64,000 nt of DNA from Cloacibacillus sp. (GTDB taxonomy: Bacteria > Synergistota > Synergistia > Synergistales > Synergistaceae): contig NZ_JAJBUX010000023.1 of NCBI RefSeq assembly GCF_020860125.1, forward strand, positions 7,992 to 71,991. The letters run 5' to 3'. The notes beneath the pieces are model-generated. The model had not been told where the DNA came from and did no database searches. It worked only from the letters and a program-made list of their open reading frames with translations. This document shows, one piece after another, positions 53,306 through 61,247 of this stretch; within the stretch, counting starts at the first letter, position 1; each line of letters begins with the position of its first letter. The position numbers and the translations under genes were made by a program.

Positions 53306-54205
53306 GTGAATTTTCAAGAGATAGTTATGCGCCTTGAGCATTTTTGGGCTTCTCAGGGTTGCGTCATCCAGCAGCCGTACGACTTGGAAGTCGGCGCCGG
53401 TACGATGAATCCCGCTACGACACTGCGTGTTCTCGGTCCTGAGCCCTGGCGCGTAGCTTACGTTGAACCTTCCAGAAGACCAACAGACGGAAGATACGGA
53501 GAAAACCCCAACAGGCTTCAGCATTATTACCAGTACCAGGTCATCATCCAGCCGACGCCCGACAACATCCAGGAGATGTATATCGAAAGCCTGAAGGTTC
53601 TCGGCATCGATCCGGCGGAGCATGATATCCGCTTTGTCGAGGACGACTGGGAAAACCCGACGACCGGCGCCTGGGGGCTTGGCTGGGAGGTCTGGCTTGA
53701 CGGCATGGAGGTCACTCAGTTCACCTACTTCCAGCAGATGGGTTCGCTTGACATGGATGTCGTGCCCGCGGAGCTCACCTACGGTCTCGAAAGGATCGCG
53801 ATGTTCGTCCAAAAGGTCGACAACGTTTACGACCTGCAGTGGGTTGGCGAGATCAAATACGGCGACGTTCACCACAAGGGTGAGGTCGAAAATTCGACAT
53901 ACAACTTTGAGATCGCCGACACGGAGATGCTTTTCAATCTATTCAACAAATACGAGGCGGAGTCGAAGCGCGTGCTTGAGGCAGGGCTTGTGCTTCCCGC
54001 CTACGATTACGTCCTTAAATGTTCGCATTCCTTCAACCTGCTCGACGCGAGAAACGCCATCAGCGTCACCGAGAGGACCGGCTATATAGGCCGCGTTAGA
54101 AACCTCGCCTCCGCCTGCTGCCAGGCATACGTCAAGCAGCGCGAGGAGATGGGGCACCCGCTGATGGGAAGATTTGACAAATACGAAAAAGGAGGCGTCC
54201 GCTGA
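53306..54205 (+). CDS. glyQ: Glycyl-tRNA synthetase alpha subunit
   Basis: 299 residues with GTG start after AGGAGG. The class II catalytic core of the alpha2beta2 enzyme: FWASQGCVIQQPYDLEVGAGT, EPSRRPTDGRYGENPNR (motif 2 region), and ELTYGLERIAMF (motif 3 region). It charges tRNA-Gly together with GlyS; the genes overlap by one base in TGATG. Confidence 0.98.
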   Translation: MNFQEIVMRLEHFWASQGCVIQQPYDLEVGAGTMNPATTLRVLGPEPWRVAYVEPSRRPTDGRYGENPNRLQHYYQYQVIIQPTPDNIQEMYIESLKVLGIDPAEHDIRFVEDDWENPTTGAWGLGWEVWLDGMEVTQFTYFQQMGSLDMDVVPAELTYGLERIAMFVQKVDNVYDLQWVGEIKYGDVHHKGEVENSTYNFEIADTEMLFNLFNKYEAESKRVLEAGLVLPAYDYVLKCSHSFNLLDARNAISVTERTGYIGRVRNLASACCQAYVKQREEMGHPLMGRFDKYEKGGVR

Positions 54206-56259
54206 TGTCCGACCTTCTCTTTGAAATAGGAACCGAAGAAATACCCGCGAGGTTTATGCCGAAGACGCTCGCCGACCTCGTCCAGTACGCGGAAGAGGAG
54301 CTCTCCGGAGCGCATATACCGCACGGCGGGATCAAGTCGGAGTGCACGCCGCGCCGCCTCGTTATCACAGTAAAGGATCTCTCCGACCATCAGGAGGATT
54401 CCGTAGAGGTCTCAAAGGGGCCGATGAAGGCGCAGGCCTTCGACGCCGAGGGCAACCCCACAAAGGCGGCGCAGGGTTTCGCGCGCAGCAAAGGGGTCGA
54501 GGTCTCAGAGCTTAAAGTTGAGACCATAGGCGGCGCGGAGTACGTCGTGGCCGAGAAGCGCACCAGCGGGCAGCCGACGATGGAGGTCCTGCCCCAGCTC
54601 CTTGAAAAGATCATCCATCGCCTCTCATTCCCGAAGAGCATGTACTGGGCCGACAAGACGGTGCGTTTCGCGCGTCCCGTGCGCTGGCTCGTGGCGCTCT
54701 ACGGCGACCGTCCCGTCGATATATCATTCGGCGGCGTAAAGAGCGGTACCGCCTCCAGGGGCCACCGCTTCATGGGGAGCGAGTCCGTGCCGGTGAAAGA
54801 CGCCGCCTCCTACGCGGCGGCGATGCGTGAAAATTTTGTCGTCACCGATCCTGAGGAACGCAAGGCGATGATACTCGCCGGCGTCGCCGAGATCGAAAAG
54901 GAGCTTGGCGCGAAGGTCACCGTCGATCCCGAGCTGCTTGAGGAAAACGTACATCTCAACGAATACCCGATACCCTTTTACGGCAGCTTTGACAAGGAGT
55001 TTCTCGACATCCCCGCCGAGGTGCTCATCCTCTCGATGGCCAAAAACCAGCGTTACTTCCCGGTCCATGACGCGAACGGCAAACTGATGGCCAACTTCAT
55101 CGGCGTCAGCAACAACCGCGCGAAAGATATGAACGTCGTGCGGGAGGGCAACGAGCGCGTTCTGCGCGCGCGTCTCTACGACGCGGCCTTCTTCTGGAAA
55201 GAGGACCAGCAGAAGTCGCTCGACACCCGCGCCGAAGAGCTCAAGAACGTGACCTATCAGGAACAGCTGGGCTCCGTCTACGACAAGGTGCAGCGTATCA
55301 AGAAACTCACCCTCTGGCTTGCGGACGAGCTTAAAAGCGACGTCGACCGGACAAAGCTCGCGCGCGCCTGCGACCTCGCGAAGGCCGACCTTGTCATGAA
55401 CATGGTCTACGAATTTTCCGACGTGCAGGGAGTCATGGGACGCGAATACGCGCGTAAGGCCGGAGAGCCGGAAGAGGTCGCCCTCGCGCTCTACGAACAG
55501 TACCTGCCGAGATTCGCTGGAGACGAGCTGCCCTCGCATATAGCGGGCGCGCTGCTTGGCATCGGCGAGCGTCTCGATACGCTCGCGGCGATATACAAGA
55601 TAGGGCTCGAGCCTACCTCGTCGCAGGACCCCTACGGACTGCGCCGCGCGGCAAGGACCATCAACGAACTTATCTGGGGACTCTCCCTCGACATAGATAT
55701 GGACAAGGCCCTCGAAATGGCGGCCGCGCAGCTTGAGCTTGCGCCGGAGCGTATAGAGAAGATGAAGGCCTTTATCGCCCTGCGCCAGCAGGTGCAGCTG
55801 CGCGAAAAGGGCTTCAGCCATGAGGCGGTGGCCCTCGCGATGCAGACCGTTCCCAGCCGTCCTTTGCAGATATACCGTCTGGCCGAGGTACTGACCAAGG
55901 CGAGCGGCGAGGCGTGGTTCGCCGAACTCATCACGGCGGCGGTGCGCGTGAAAAATCTGCTCTCCAAGTCAGGGGAAGAGGCCGGCTCCATCGATGCCGC
56001 GAAATTCACCACGGAGGCGGAAAAGAATCTCTACGGAGAACTTGGCAAGCTGACGAAAGAGGCCAAGAGCGCCGTCGAACGCTGCGAGTGGGATAAACTT
56101 GCCGCGACAATGGCGGAGTTGGCTCCGGTGATCGCCCAGTTCTTTAACGACGTGCTCGTGATGGACCCCGATCCCGCGGTGCGCGCCAACCGTATCGCGC
56201 TGCTTAAAGAATGTCAGGCTTTCTTTATGCAGATCGGAGATTTCAGTATATTGAAATAA
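54205..56259 (+). CDS. glyS: Glycyl-tRNA synthetase beta subunit
   Basis: 684 residues, complete. Starts LLFEIGTEEIPARF; B3/4-like editing-type and HD-like regions are followed by the C-terminal anticodon-binding ALPHA domain (ARTINELIWG.., VKNLL). It holds tRNA-Gly for the GlyQ catalytic subunit. Coupled to glyQ by stop/start overlap. Confidence 0.97.
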   Translation: MSDLLFEIGTEEIPARFMPKTLADLVQYAEEELSGAHIPHGGIKSECTPRRLVITVKDLSDHQEDSVEVSKGPMKAQAFDAEGNPTKAAQGFARSKGVEVSELKVETIGGAEYVVAEKRTSGQPTMEVLPQLLEKIIHRLSFPKSMYWADKTVRFARPVRWLVALYGDRPVDISFGGVKSGTASRGHRFMGSESVPVKDAASYAAAMRENFVVTDPEERKAMILAGVAEIEKELGAKVTVDPELLEENVHLNEYPIPFYGSFDKEFLDIPAEVLILSMAKNQRYFPVHDANGKLMANFIGVSNNRAKDMNVVREGNERVLRARLYDAAFFWKEDQQKSLDTRAEELKNVTYQEQLGSVYDKVQRIKKLTLWLADELKSDVDRTKLARACDLAKADLVMNMVYEFSDVQGVMGREYARKAGEPEEVALALYEQYLPRFAGDELPSHIAGALLGIGERLDTLAAIYKIGLEPTSSQDPYGLRRAARTINELIWGLSLDIDMDKALEMAAAQLELAPERIEKMKAFIALRQQVQLREKGFSHEAVALAMQTVPSRPLQIYRLAEVLTKASGEAWFAELITAAVRVKNLLSKSGEEAGSIDAAKFTTEAEKNLYGELGKLTKEAKSAVERCEWDKLAATMAELAPVIAQFFNDVLVMDPDPAVRANRIALLKECQAFFMQIGDFSILK

Positions 56260-56378
56260 TAAGTTTTTGGCGTAAAGGGTGTTACAATAGCGGTAGTTTC
56301 TAAGAGGTAAAAAAACTGTTAAAACGCGGTAAATTGTTGCGTTGACTGTTTTTATTCTCATTTCGAGGAGGTAGTAGC

Positions 56379-59015
56379 ATGGTTGAAGCAAAAAAGTACA
56401 TTTACGACTTCAACGAAGGCAGCGCCGACATGAGGACGCTACTGGGCGGCAAAGGTGCGAACCTTGCCCAGATGTGGAAGATAGGACTTCCGGTACCGCC
56501 AGGATTCATCATTACCACCGAAGCTTGCCATAAATACTGGGAGGAAAAGGATTTCATCACCAGCATTTGGAGCGACGTTGAGGCCGCGGTGGCGAGAGTG
56601 GAAGAGCTTGCCGGGAAAAAATTCGGCTCCTCGCAGAATCCCCTCCTTGTATCGGTACGCTCCGGAGCTCCCGTCTCGATGCCGGGAATGATGGACACGA
56701 TCCTCAACCTCGGACTCAACGATGATACAGTCGCCGCCCTCGCCAAATCGGCGGGCGACGAGAGATTCGCCTATGACAGCTACCGCCGTTTCATTCAGAT
56801 GTTCTCCGACGTCGTCCTCGAGGTAGACCTTGACAAATTTGAGGAACGCCTCGCGCAGGCGAGAGAGAACGCCAGCGTGAAAGAGGACTACAAGATCCCC
56901 GCCGAAGAGCTCAAAAAACTCGTCGTCGACTACAAGAAGATCGTCGAAGAGGCCGGACATACATTCCCCTCAGATCCCTGGGTGCAGCTGCGTCTGGCGA
57001 TAGACGCCGTCTTCCGCAGCTGGAACACGCCGCGCGCCATCACCTACCGCAAAATAAACAACATTCCCGCTGAATACGGTACGGCGGTGAACATCGTGAC
57101 GATGGTATTCGGAAACCTTGGAGACGACTGCGGCACCGGCGTCTGCTTCACAAGAAGCCCATCCAACGGAGAAAACAAACTCTTCGGAGAATACCTCATC
57201 AACGCCCAGGGCGAGGATGTCGTCGCCGGTATCCGCACCCCTGTGCCTATCACTTCGCTCGAAGCGGCGATGCCCGAGGTCTACAAAGAATTCCACCGTA
57301 TCGCGAAGCTGCTTGAGACCCACTACCGCGACGCTCAGGATATAGAATTTACCGTTGAAAGAGGGAAACTTTACATCCTCCAGACCCGTAACGGGAAACG
57401 CACCGCGTCTGCGGCGGTGAGGATCGCGATGGATATGCTCCACGAGGGACTCATCGACGCGGCGACCGCGGTATCGCGCGTCGCTCCGGAACAGGTAGAA
57501 CAGCTGCTTCACCCGCAGATCGACCCGAAGGCCAAACGTAATGTGATCGTCAAGGGACTCCCCGCCTCGCCAGGCGCGGCGGTCGGCAGAGTGGTCTTTG
57601 ACGCAGACGAGGCCGCCGAACGCGGTGGAAAGGGCGAAGCCGTCATCCTTGTTCGTCCCGAGACGACCCCAGACGACATTCACGGTCTCTTCGCGGCACA
57701 GGGCGTTCTCACAAGCCACGGCGGAATGACGAGCCACGCGGCCGTCGTCGCCCGCGGCCTCGGCAAGCCCTGCGTATCCGGCGCGGAATCGGTGAAGATC
57801 GATCTCGCGGGCGGGACCTTTACCGTCGGCGGCGTCACCGTCAAGAAAGACGACTTCCTCACCCTTGACGGAACCCTCGGAGACGTAATCCTGGGGAAGA
57901 TGGAGCTCATCGAGCCGCAGTTTGACGAAAACTTCCGTGAACTGCTCGAAAACGCCGACAAGATATCGAACCTCCAGGTATGGGCCAACGCCGATACCCC
58001 GGAGGACGCGCGCCGCGCCCGTGGTTTTGGCGCGAAGGGCATAGGCCTCTGCCGCACCGAACACATGTTCATGGCCGCCGAGCGCCTGCCGGTCATGCAG
58101 GAGATGGTCGTCTCCACCACCACGGAAGAGCGCGTGGCGCAGCTTAAAAAGCTCGAAGTGATGCAGGAAGAGGACTTCCTCGGTATCTTCGAGGCGATGG
58201 AGGGACTGCCCGTAACGGTGCGTCTCCTCGACCCGCCGCTCCACGAATTCCTGCCGAAAATACCGGAGCTGACCAAGGCCCTTGAGGGACTCGCTCCCGA
58301 GAGCGCTGAGGCGAAAAAGATCAACGCCACGATAGCCCGCGCGCGCGAACTTCACGAACAGAACCCGATGCTCGGTTTCCGCGGCTGCTGCTTGGGCATG
58401 ATATTCCCAGAAATCTACGAGATGCAGGCCCGCGCCATCTTCAACGCCGCCTGCAAGCTCACCAAAAAGGGACTGCACATTATCCCCGATATCATGATCC
58501 CGCTCGTCGGCACCCAGGAAGAGATGAAGCGTATGCGTAAACTCGTCGATGAAATCGGCGCCGCGGTTATCAAAGAGAGCGGTGTATCGCTTGAATACAT
58601 GGTAGGTACGATGATCGAGCTGCCGCGCGCGGCCATGGTCGCCGACCAGCTCGCCGAATATGCGCAGTTCTTCAGCTTCGGCACCAACGACCTCACGCAG
58701 ACCACCTTCGGTTACTCGCGCGACGACGCTGAGGGTAAATTCCTCGGACAGTACGTCGAGATGGGCGTCTTTGAAGAGAATCCCTTCGCGCGTCTGGACC
58801 GTGACGGTGTCGGCGCTCTGATGGAGATCGCGGTGGAGAAGGGGCGCTCTGTACGTCCCGAGATCCAGCTCGGCATCTGTGGAGAGCACGGAGGCAACCC
58901 CTCCAGCATCGCCTTCTGCAACAAACTGGGCCTCAACTATGTGAGCTGCTCGCCCTTCCGCGTGCCGGTCGCCCGCCTCTCAGCGGCCCTTGCCGCCCTT
59001 GGAGTGCTTAAATAG
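56379..59015 (+). CDS. ppdK: Pyruvate, phosphate dikinase
   Basis: 878 residues, full length. ATP-grasp domain (LGGKGANLAQMWKIGLPVPPGFIITTEAC), the swivelling domain with phospho-accepting His in GGMTSHAAVVARG, and the PEP/pyruvate barrel (GLCRTEHMF, GFRGCCLGM, FFSFGTNDLTQTT, with the catalytic Cys in IQLGICGEHGG). It converts PEP, AMP and PPi to pyruvate, ATP and Pi reversibly; in anaerobes it can save ATP in glycolysis or make PEP. It follows glyS after 119 bp (ribosome site CGAGGAGG); the Firmicutes PPDK regulator gene often found near here is not present. Confidence 0.97.
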   Translation: MVEAKKYIYDFNEGSADMRTLLGGKGANLAQMWKIGLPVPPGFIITTEACHKYWEEKDFITSIWSDVEAAVARVEELAGKKFGSSQNPLLVSVRSGAPVSMPGMMDTILNLGLNDDTVAALAKSAGDERFAYDSYRRFIQMFSDVVLEVDLDKFEERLAQARENASVKEDYKIPAEELKKLVVDYKKIVEEAGHTFPSDPWVQLRLAIDAVFRSWNTPRAITYRKINNIPAEYGTAVNIVTMVFGNLGDDCGTGVCFTRSPSNGENKLFGEYLINAQGEDVVAGIRTPVPITSLEAAMPEVYKEFHRIAKLLETHYRDAQDIEFTVERGKLYILQTRNGKRTASAAVRIAMDMLHEGLIDAATAVSRVAPEQVEQLLHPQIDPKAKRNVIVKGLPASPGAAVGRVVFDADEAAERGGKGEAVILVRPETTPDDIHGLFAAQGVLTSHGGMTSHAAVVARGLGKPCVSGAESVKIDLAGGTFTVGGVTVKKDDFLTLDGTLGDVILGKMELIEPQFDENFRELLENADKISNLQVWANADTPEDARRARGFGAKGIGLCRTEHMFMAAERLPVMQEMVVSTTTEERVAQLKKLEVMQEEDFLGIFEAMEGLPVTVRLLDPPLHEFLPKIPELTKALEGLAPESAEAKKINATIARARELHEQNPMLGFRGCCLGMIFPEIYEMQARAIFNAACKLTKKGLHIIPDIMIPLVGTQEEMKRMRKLVDEIGAAVIKESGVSLEYMVGTMIELPRAAMVADQLAEYAQFFSFGTNDLTQTTFGYSRDDAEGKFLGQYVEMGVFEENPFARLDRDGVGALMEIAVEKGRSVRPEIQLGICGEHGGNPSSIAFCNKLGLNYVSCSPFRVPVARLSAALAALGVLK

Positions 59016-59046
59016 TCCGGCGACGGCTGATCACTGAAATAAAGTA

Positions 59047-59089
59047 AACAGGGGCCGCGTCCTTCGTGCAGAGGGAGGCGGCCCCTGTT
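59047..59089 (+). terminator. Hairpin terminator after ppdK
   Basis: AACAGGGGCCGC pairs exactly with GCGGCCCCTGTT (12 bp), followed by ATTACGTTATTAT; the T-run is broken, so strength is uncertain. Confidence 0.65.
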
Positions 59090-59136
59090 ATTACGTTATT
59101 ATCACAGAGAGGGTGTGAGGCGCGCTGAAACACATA

Positions 59137-59997
59137 TTGAACAAAAACATAAGAGAAAATGCGGAGCTTAGAGGCAGCTTCTTCGCGTTGGCGGAACGTG
59201 TCTTTGGACTGTCCTTCGCCGGATGGTACGCTGAAGGCTACTGGCGTGAAAAATATATTCCCTATGCGCTGACGTATGGAAATGACGTCGTTGCAAACGC
59301 ATCCGTGAACATTATCGACATGGAGTGGCGTCACAAACCGCGAAGATATATTCAGATTGGCACCGTTATGACCGCGCCGGAATACAGAAAAAGGGGATTT
59401 TGCCGCCGACTGCTTGAAACTATACTGAAAGACTGGCGTAAAGAGAGCGACGCGATATATCTTTTCGCCAATGACGGTGTTCTGGACTTTTATCCGAAAT
59501 TCGGTTTTGAAAGAGCCGTACAATATCAATATACGGTGGAGCTGCGGCACAGGCGGCGTATTGGCGAAACCAGAAAACTCGATATGTCCGCTGCCGCGGA
59601 CGTCGCGATACTTGAGGAGTATTACAAAAAATCAAATCCCTATTCCGCGTTTACGGAGAGGGATAACTTCGGGCTGCTGATGTTCTATTGTTCCTCCTTT
59701 ATGAAAGATTGCGTCTATCTATCCGAAGATTTGGGCGTTGTGGCGGTAATGGGCAGGGAAAGCGAAAATCTGATCTGTTACGATATATACGGCGACGGAG
59801 CACGTCCACTGCTGGAGGCGCTTGAAACCTTTGCCGGAATTGAAGCAAAGAACGTTCTGCTTGGCTTTACCCCGACTGATTTTATATCGATGGAGGGCGT
59901 TGAAGTCGGCGGCGGCGATACGCTCTTTATGCTCAAAGGAAAAGAAAATTTATTTTGTCGTAACAGAATATCTTTCCCGCTCCTTTCCCATGCGTGA
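59137..59997 (+). CDS. GNAT-family N-acetyltransferase, two-domain
   Basis: 286 residues from the TTG at 59137; the frame is also open at a CTG (59125) close behind GTGAGG, so the start is uncertain. The acetyl-CoA loop is MTAPEYRKRGFCRRLLETIL with the usual R/Q-x-x-G-x-G/A pattern altered to RKRGFCR, and FYPKFGFERAVQY matches the end of the GNAT fold. The C-terminal half resembles the second half of two-domain (Eis-like) acetyltransferases with little conservation. The substrate is unknown. The gene is more A+T-rich than its neighbours. Confidence 0.8.
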   Translation: MNKNIRENAELRGSFFALAERVFGLSFAGWYAEGYWREKYIPYALTYGNDVVANASVNIIDMEWRHKPRRYIQIGTVMTAPEYRKRGFCRRLLETILKDWRKESDAIYLFANDGVLDFYPKFGFERAVQYQYTVELRHRRRIGETRKLDMSAAADVAILEEYYKKSNPYSAFTERDNFGLLMFYCSSFMKDCVYLSEDLGVVAVMGRESENLICYDIYGDGARPLLEALETFAGIEAKNVLLGFTPTDFISMEGVEVGGGDTLFMLKGKENLFCRNRISFPLLSHA

Positions 59998-60027
59998 CCG
60001 ATAAATTATGTTTTGAGGGCTGGAATG

Positions 60028-60057
60028 TTGTACAGTAAGGCTTCCGTTGGCTATAAT
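60028..60057 (+). promoter_or_regulatory. Promoter of dgt with about 100-nt leader
   Basis: TTGTAC (60028-60033), 18-bp spacer, perfect TATAAT (60052-60057). The leader (about 60064-60164) is G+C-rich with GTCG/CGAC pairing near 60103-60122 and two purine-rich GGAGG-like tracts (60061, 60089). Confidence 0.65.
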
Positions 60058-60164
60058 AGGGAGGAGGATATCTACCGGCAGGGGAGACCCTCCGCGCGCT
60101 GTCGTGGCTTGCGGCCTGCGACGGCCTTAAGCTGACAAACCTGCCAATAAATGGAGAAGAATAG

Positions 60165-61181
60165 ATGACGATACGCGAACGTTGGGAAGAGATAGAGAGA
60201 CAGATACTGGCCCCGCAGGCCTGTTTGGCGGTGAACAGCAGGGGGCGCGAGCGCCCGGAGGAGCCCTGCGCGATACGCACCTGTTTTCAGCGCGACAGAG
60301 ATAGGATCATACACTGCAAATCATTCCGCCGGCTAAAATACAAAACCCAGGTACTGCTGCTGCCGGAGGGAGACCACTACCGGACACGGCTCACCCATAC
60401 CCTTGAGGTATCTCAGATCGCGCGTACCATATCGCGCGCGCTGCGCCTCAACGAGGACCTCACGGAGGCTGTCGCGCTGGGACATGACCTCGGCCATACC
60501 CCCTTCGGACACATGGGCGAAACGGTGCTTGACAGGCTTGCGAAACAAAACGGCCTGACTGGATTCCACCATGCGGCACAAAGCCTGCGTGTCGTCGACC
60601 GCATTGAGAAAGATGGCCGTGGGCTAAACCTCACCTGGGAGGTGCGTATGGGGATCATTCAGCACTCTAAGGGACAGGTGGACGTCCGTTCCGGCTATGA
60701 CCTAACCAATCCTACGACAATGGAGGCCTGGGTCGTCCGTGTCTCCGACTCTCTGGCCTACCTTAACCACGACATCGATGATGCCCTGCGTGCCGGTCTC
60801 ATCGAGGATAACGAGATGACGCCTGAGATGCGGGAGGTCGTCTCCATACCAAACTCCAAAAGAATAAACGGTATGATCATGGATGTGATTGAAAACAGCA
60901 CTCCGGAGGCGGTCCGATTCAGCGACGATATGCTTGGGTACATTGAGCGGCTTCGCAGTTTCCTCTACCGCCACGTCTACACACGCGCCAACGCTCAGAT
61001 AGAAGATTCCCGTGTTGAACATGTCCTCACGGCGCTCTTCAACGCGCGCATGGATAAAAACGGCGGTTCCGCACAGGAGGCGGTTGACATGATATCTGGT
61101 ATGACCGACCGGTACGCCCTCCATCTCTTCCAGAAGACCTTCGTGCCGAGCCCCTGGCCGGATCCGAAAAATATAATATAA
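60165..61181 (+). CDS. dgt: dGTP triphosphohydrolase-like HD protein
   Basis: 338 residues. HD-type metal motifs in order: RTRLTHTLEVSQIAR, GHDLGHTPFGHMGE and SLAYLNHDIDDAL, with the N-terminal RIIHCKSFRRLKYKTQV of the Dgt family. The short form of this length hydrolyses dNTPs, often activated by other dNTPs, rather than being the 500-residue E. coli type. It could trim the dNTP pool. Own promoter, strong terminator, so monocistronic. Confidence 0.92.
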   Translation: MTIRERWEEIERQILAPQACLAVNSRGRERPEEPCAIRTCFQRDRDRIIHCKSFRRLKYKTQVLLLPEGDHYRTRLTHTLEVSQIARTISRALRLNEDLTEAVALGHDLGHTPFGHMGETVLDRLAKQNGLTGFHHAAQSLRVVDRIEKDGRGLNLTWEVRMGIIQHSKGQVDVRSGYDLTNPTTMEAWVVRVSDSLAYLNHDIDDALRAGLIEDNEMTPEMREVVSIPNSKRINGMIMDVIENSTPEAVRFSDDMLGYIERLRSFLYRHVYTRANAQIEDSRVEHVLTALFNARMDKNGGSAQEAVDMISGMTDRYALHLFQKTFVPSPWPDPKNII

Positions 61182-61222
61182 AGCGAAGGCCGGAGCGTCA
61201 AAACTCCGGCCTTCGCTTTTTG
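61181..61222. terminator. Bidirectional terminator between dgt and mrcA
   Basis: AAGCGAAGGCCGGAG (61181-61195) and CTCCGGCCTTCGCTT (61204-61218) are exact reverse complements (15 bp) with an 8-nt loop, followed by TTTTG on the plus strand. It serves the converging dgt and PBP genes and touches the dgt stop codon. Confidence 0.9.
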
Positions 61223-61247
61223 TATTCGTTTACGGTAATTTCTGTAT

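Noticed and set aside
56970..58889. 639-codon open frame on the minus strand opposite ppdK
   Set aside because: It mirrors the codon pattern of a highly biased G+C-rich gene, where TTA, CTA and TCA are rare, so the antisense frame stays open. Its translation shows no recognisable domain, and ppdK is complete on the other strand.
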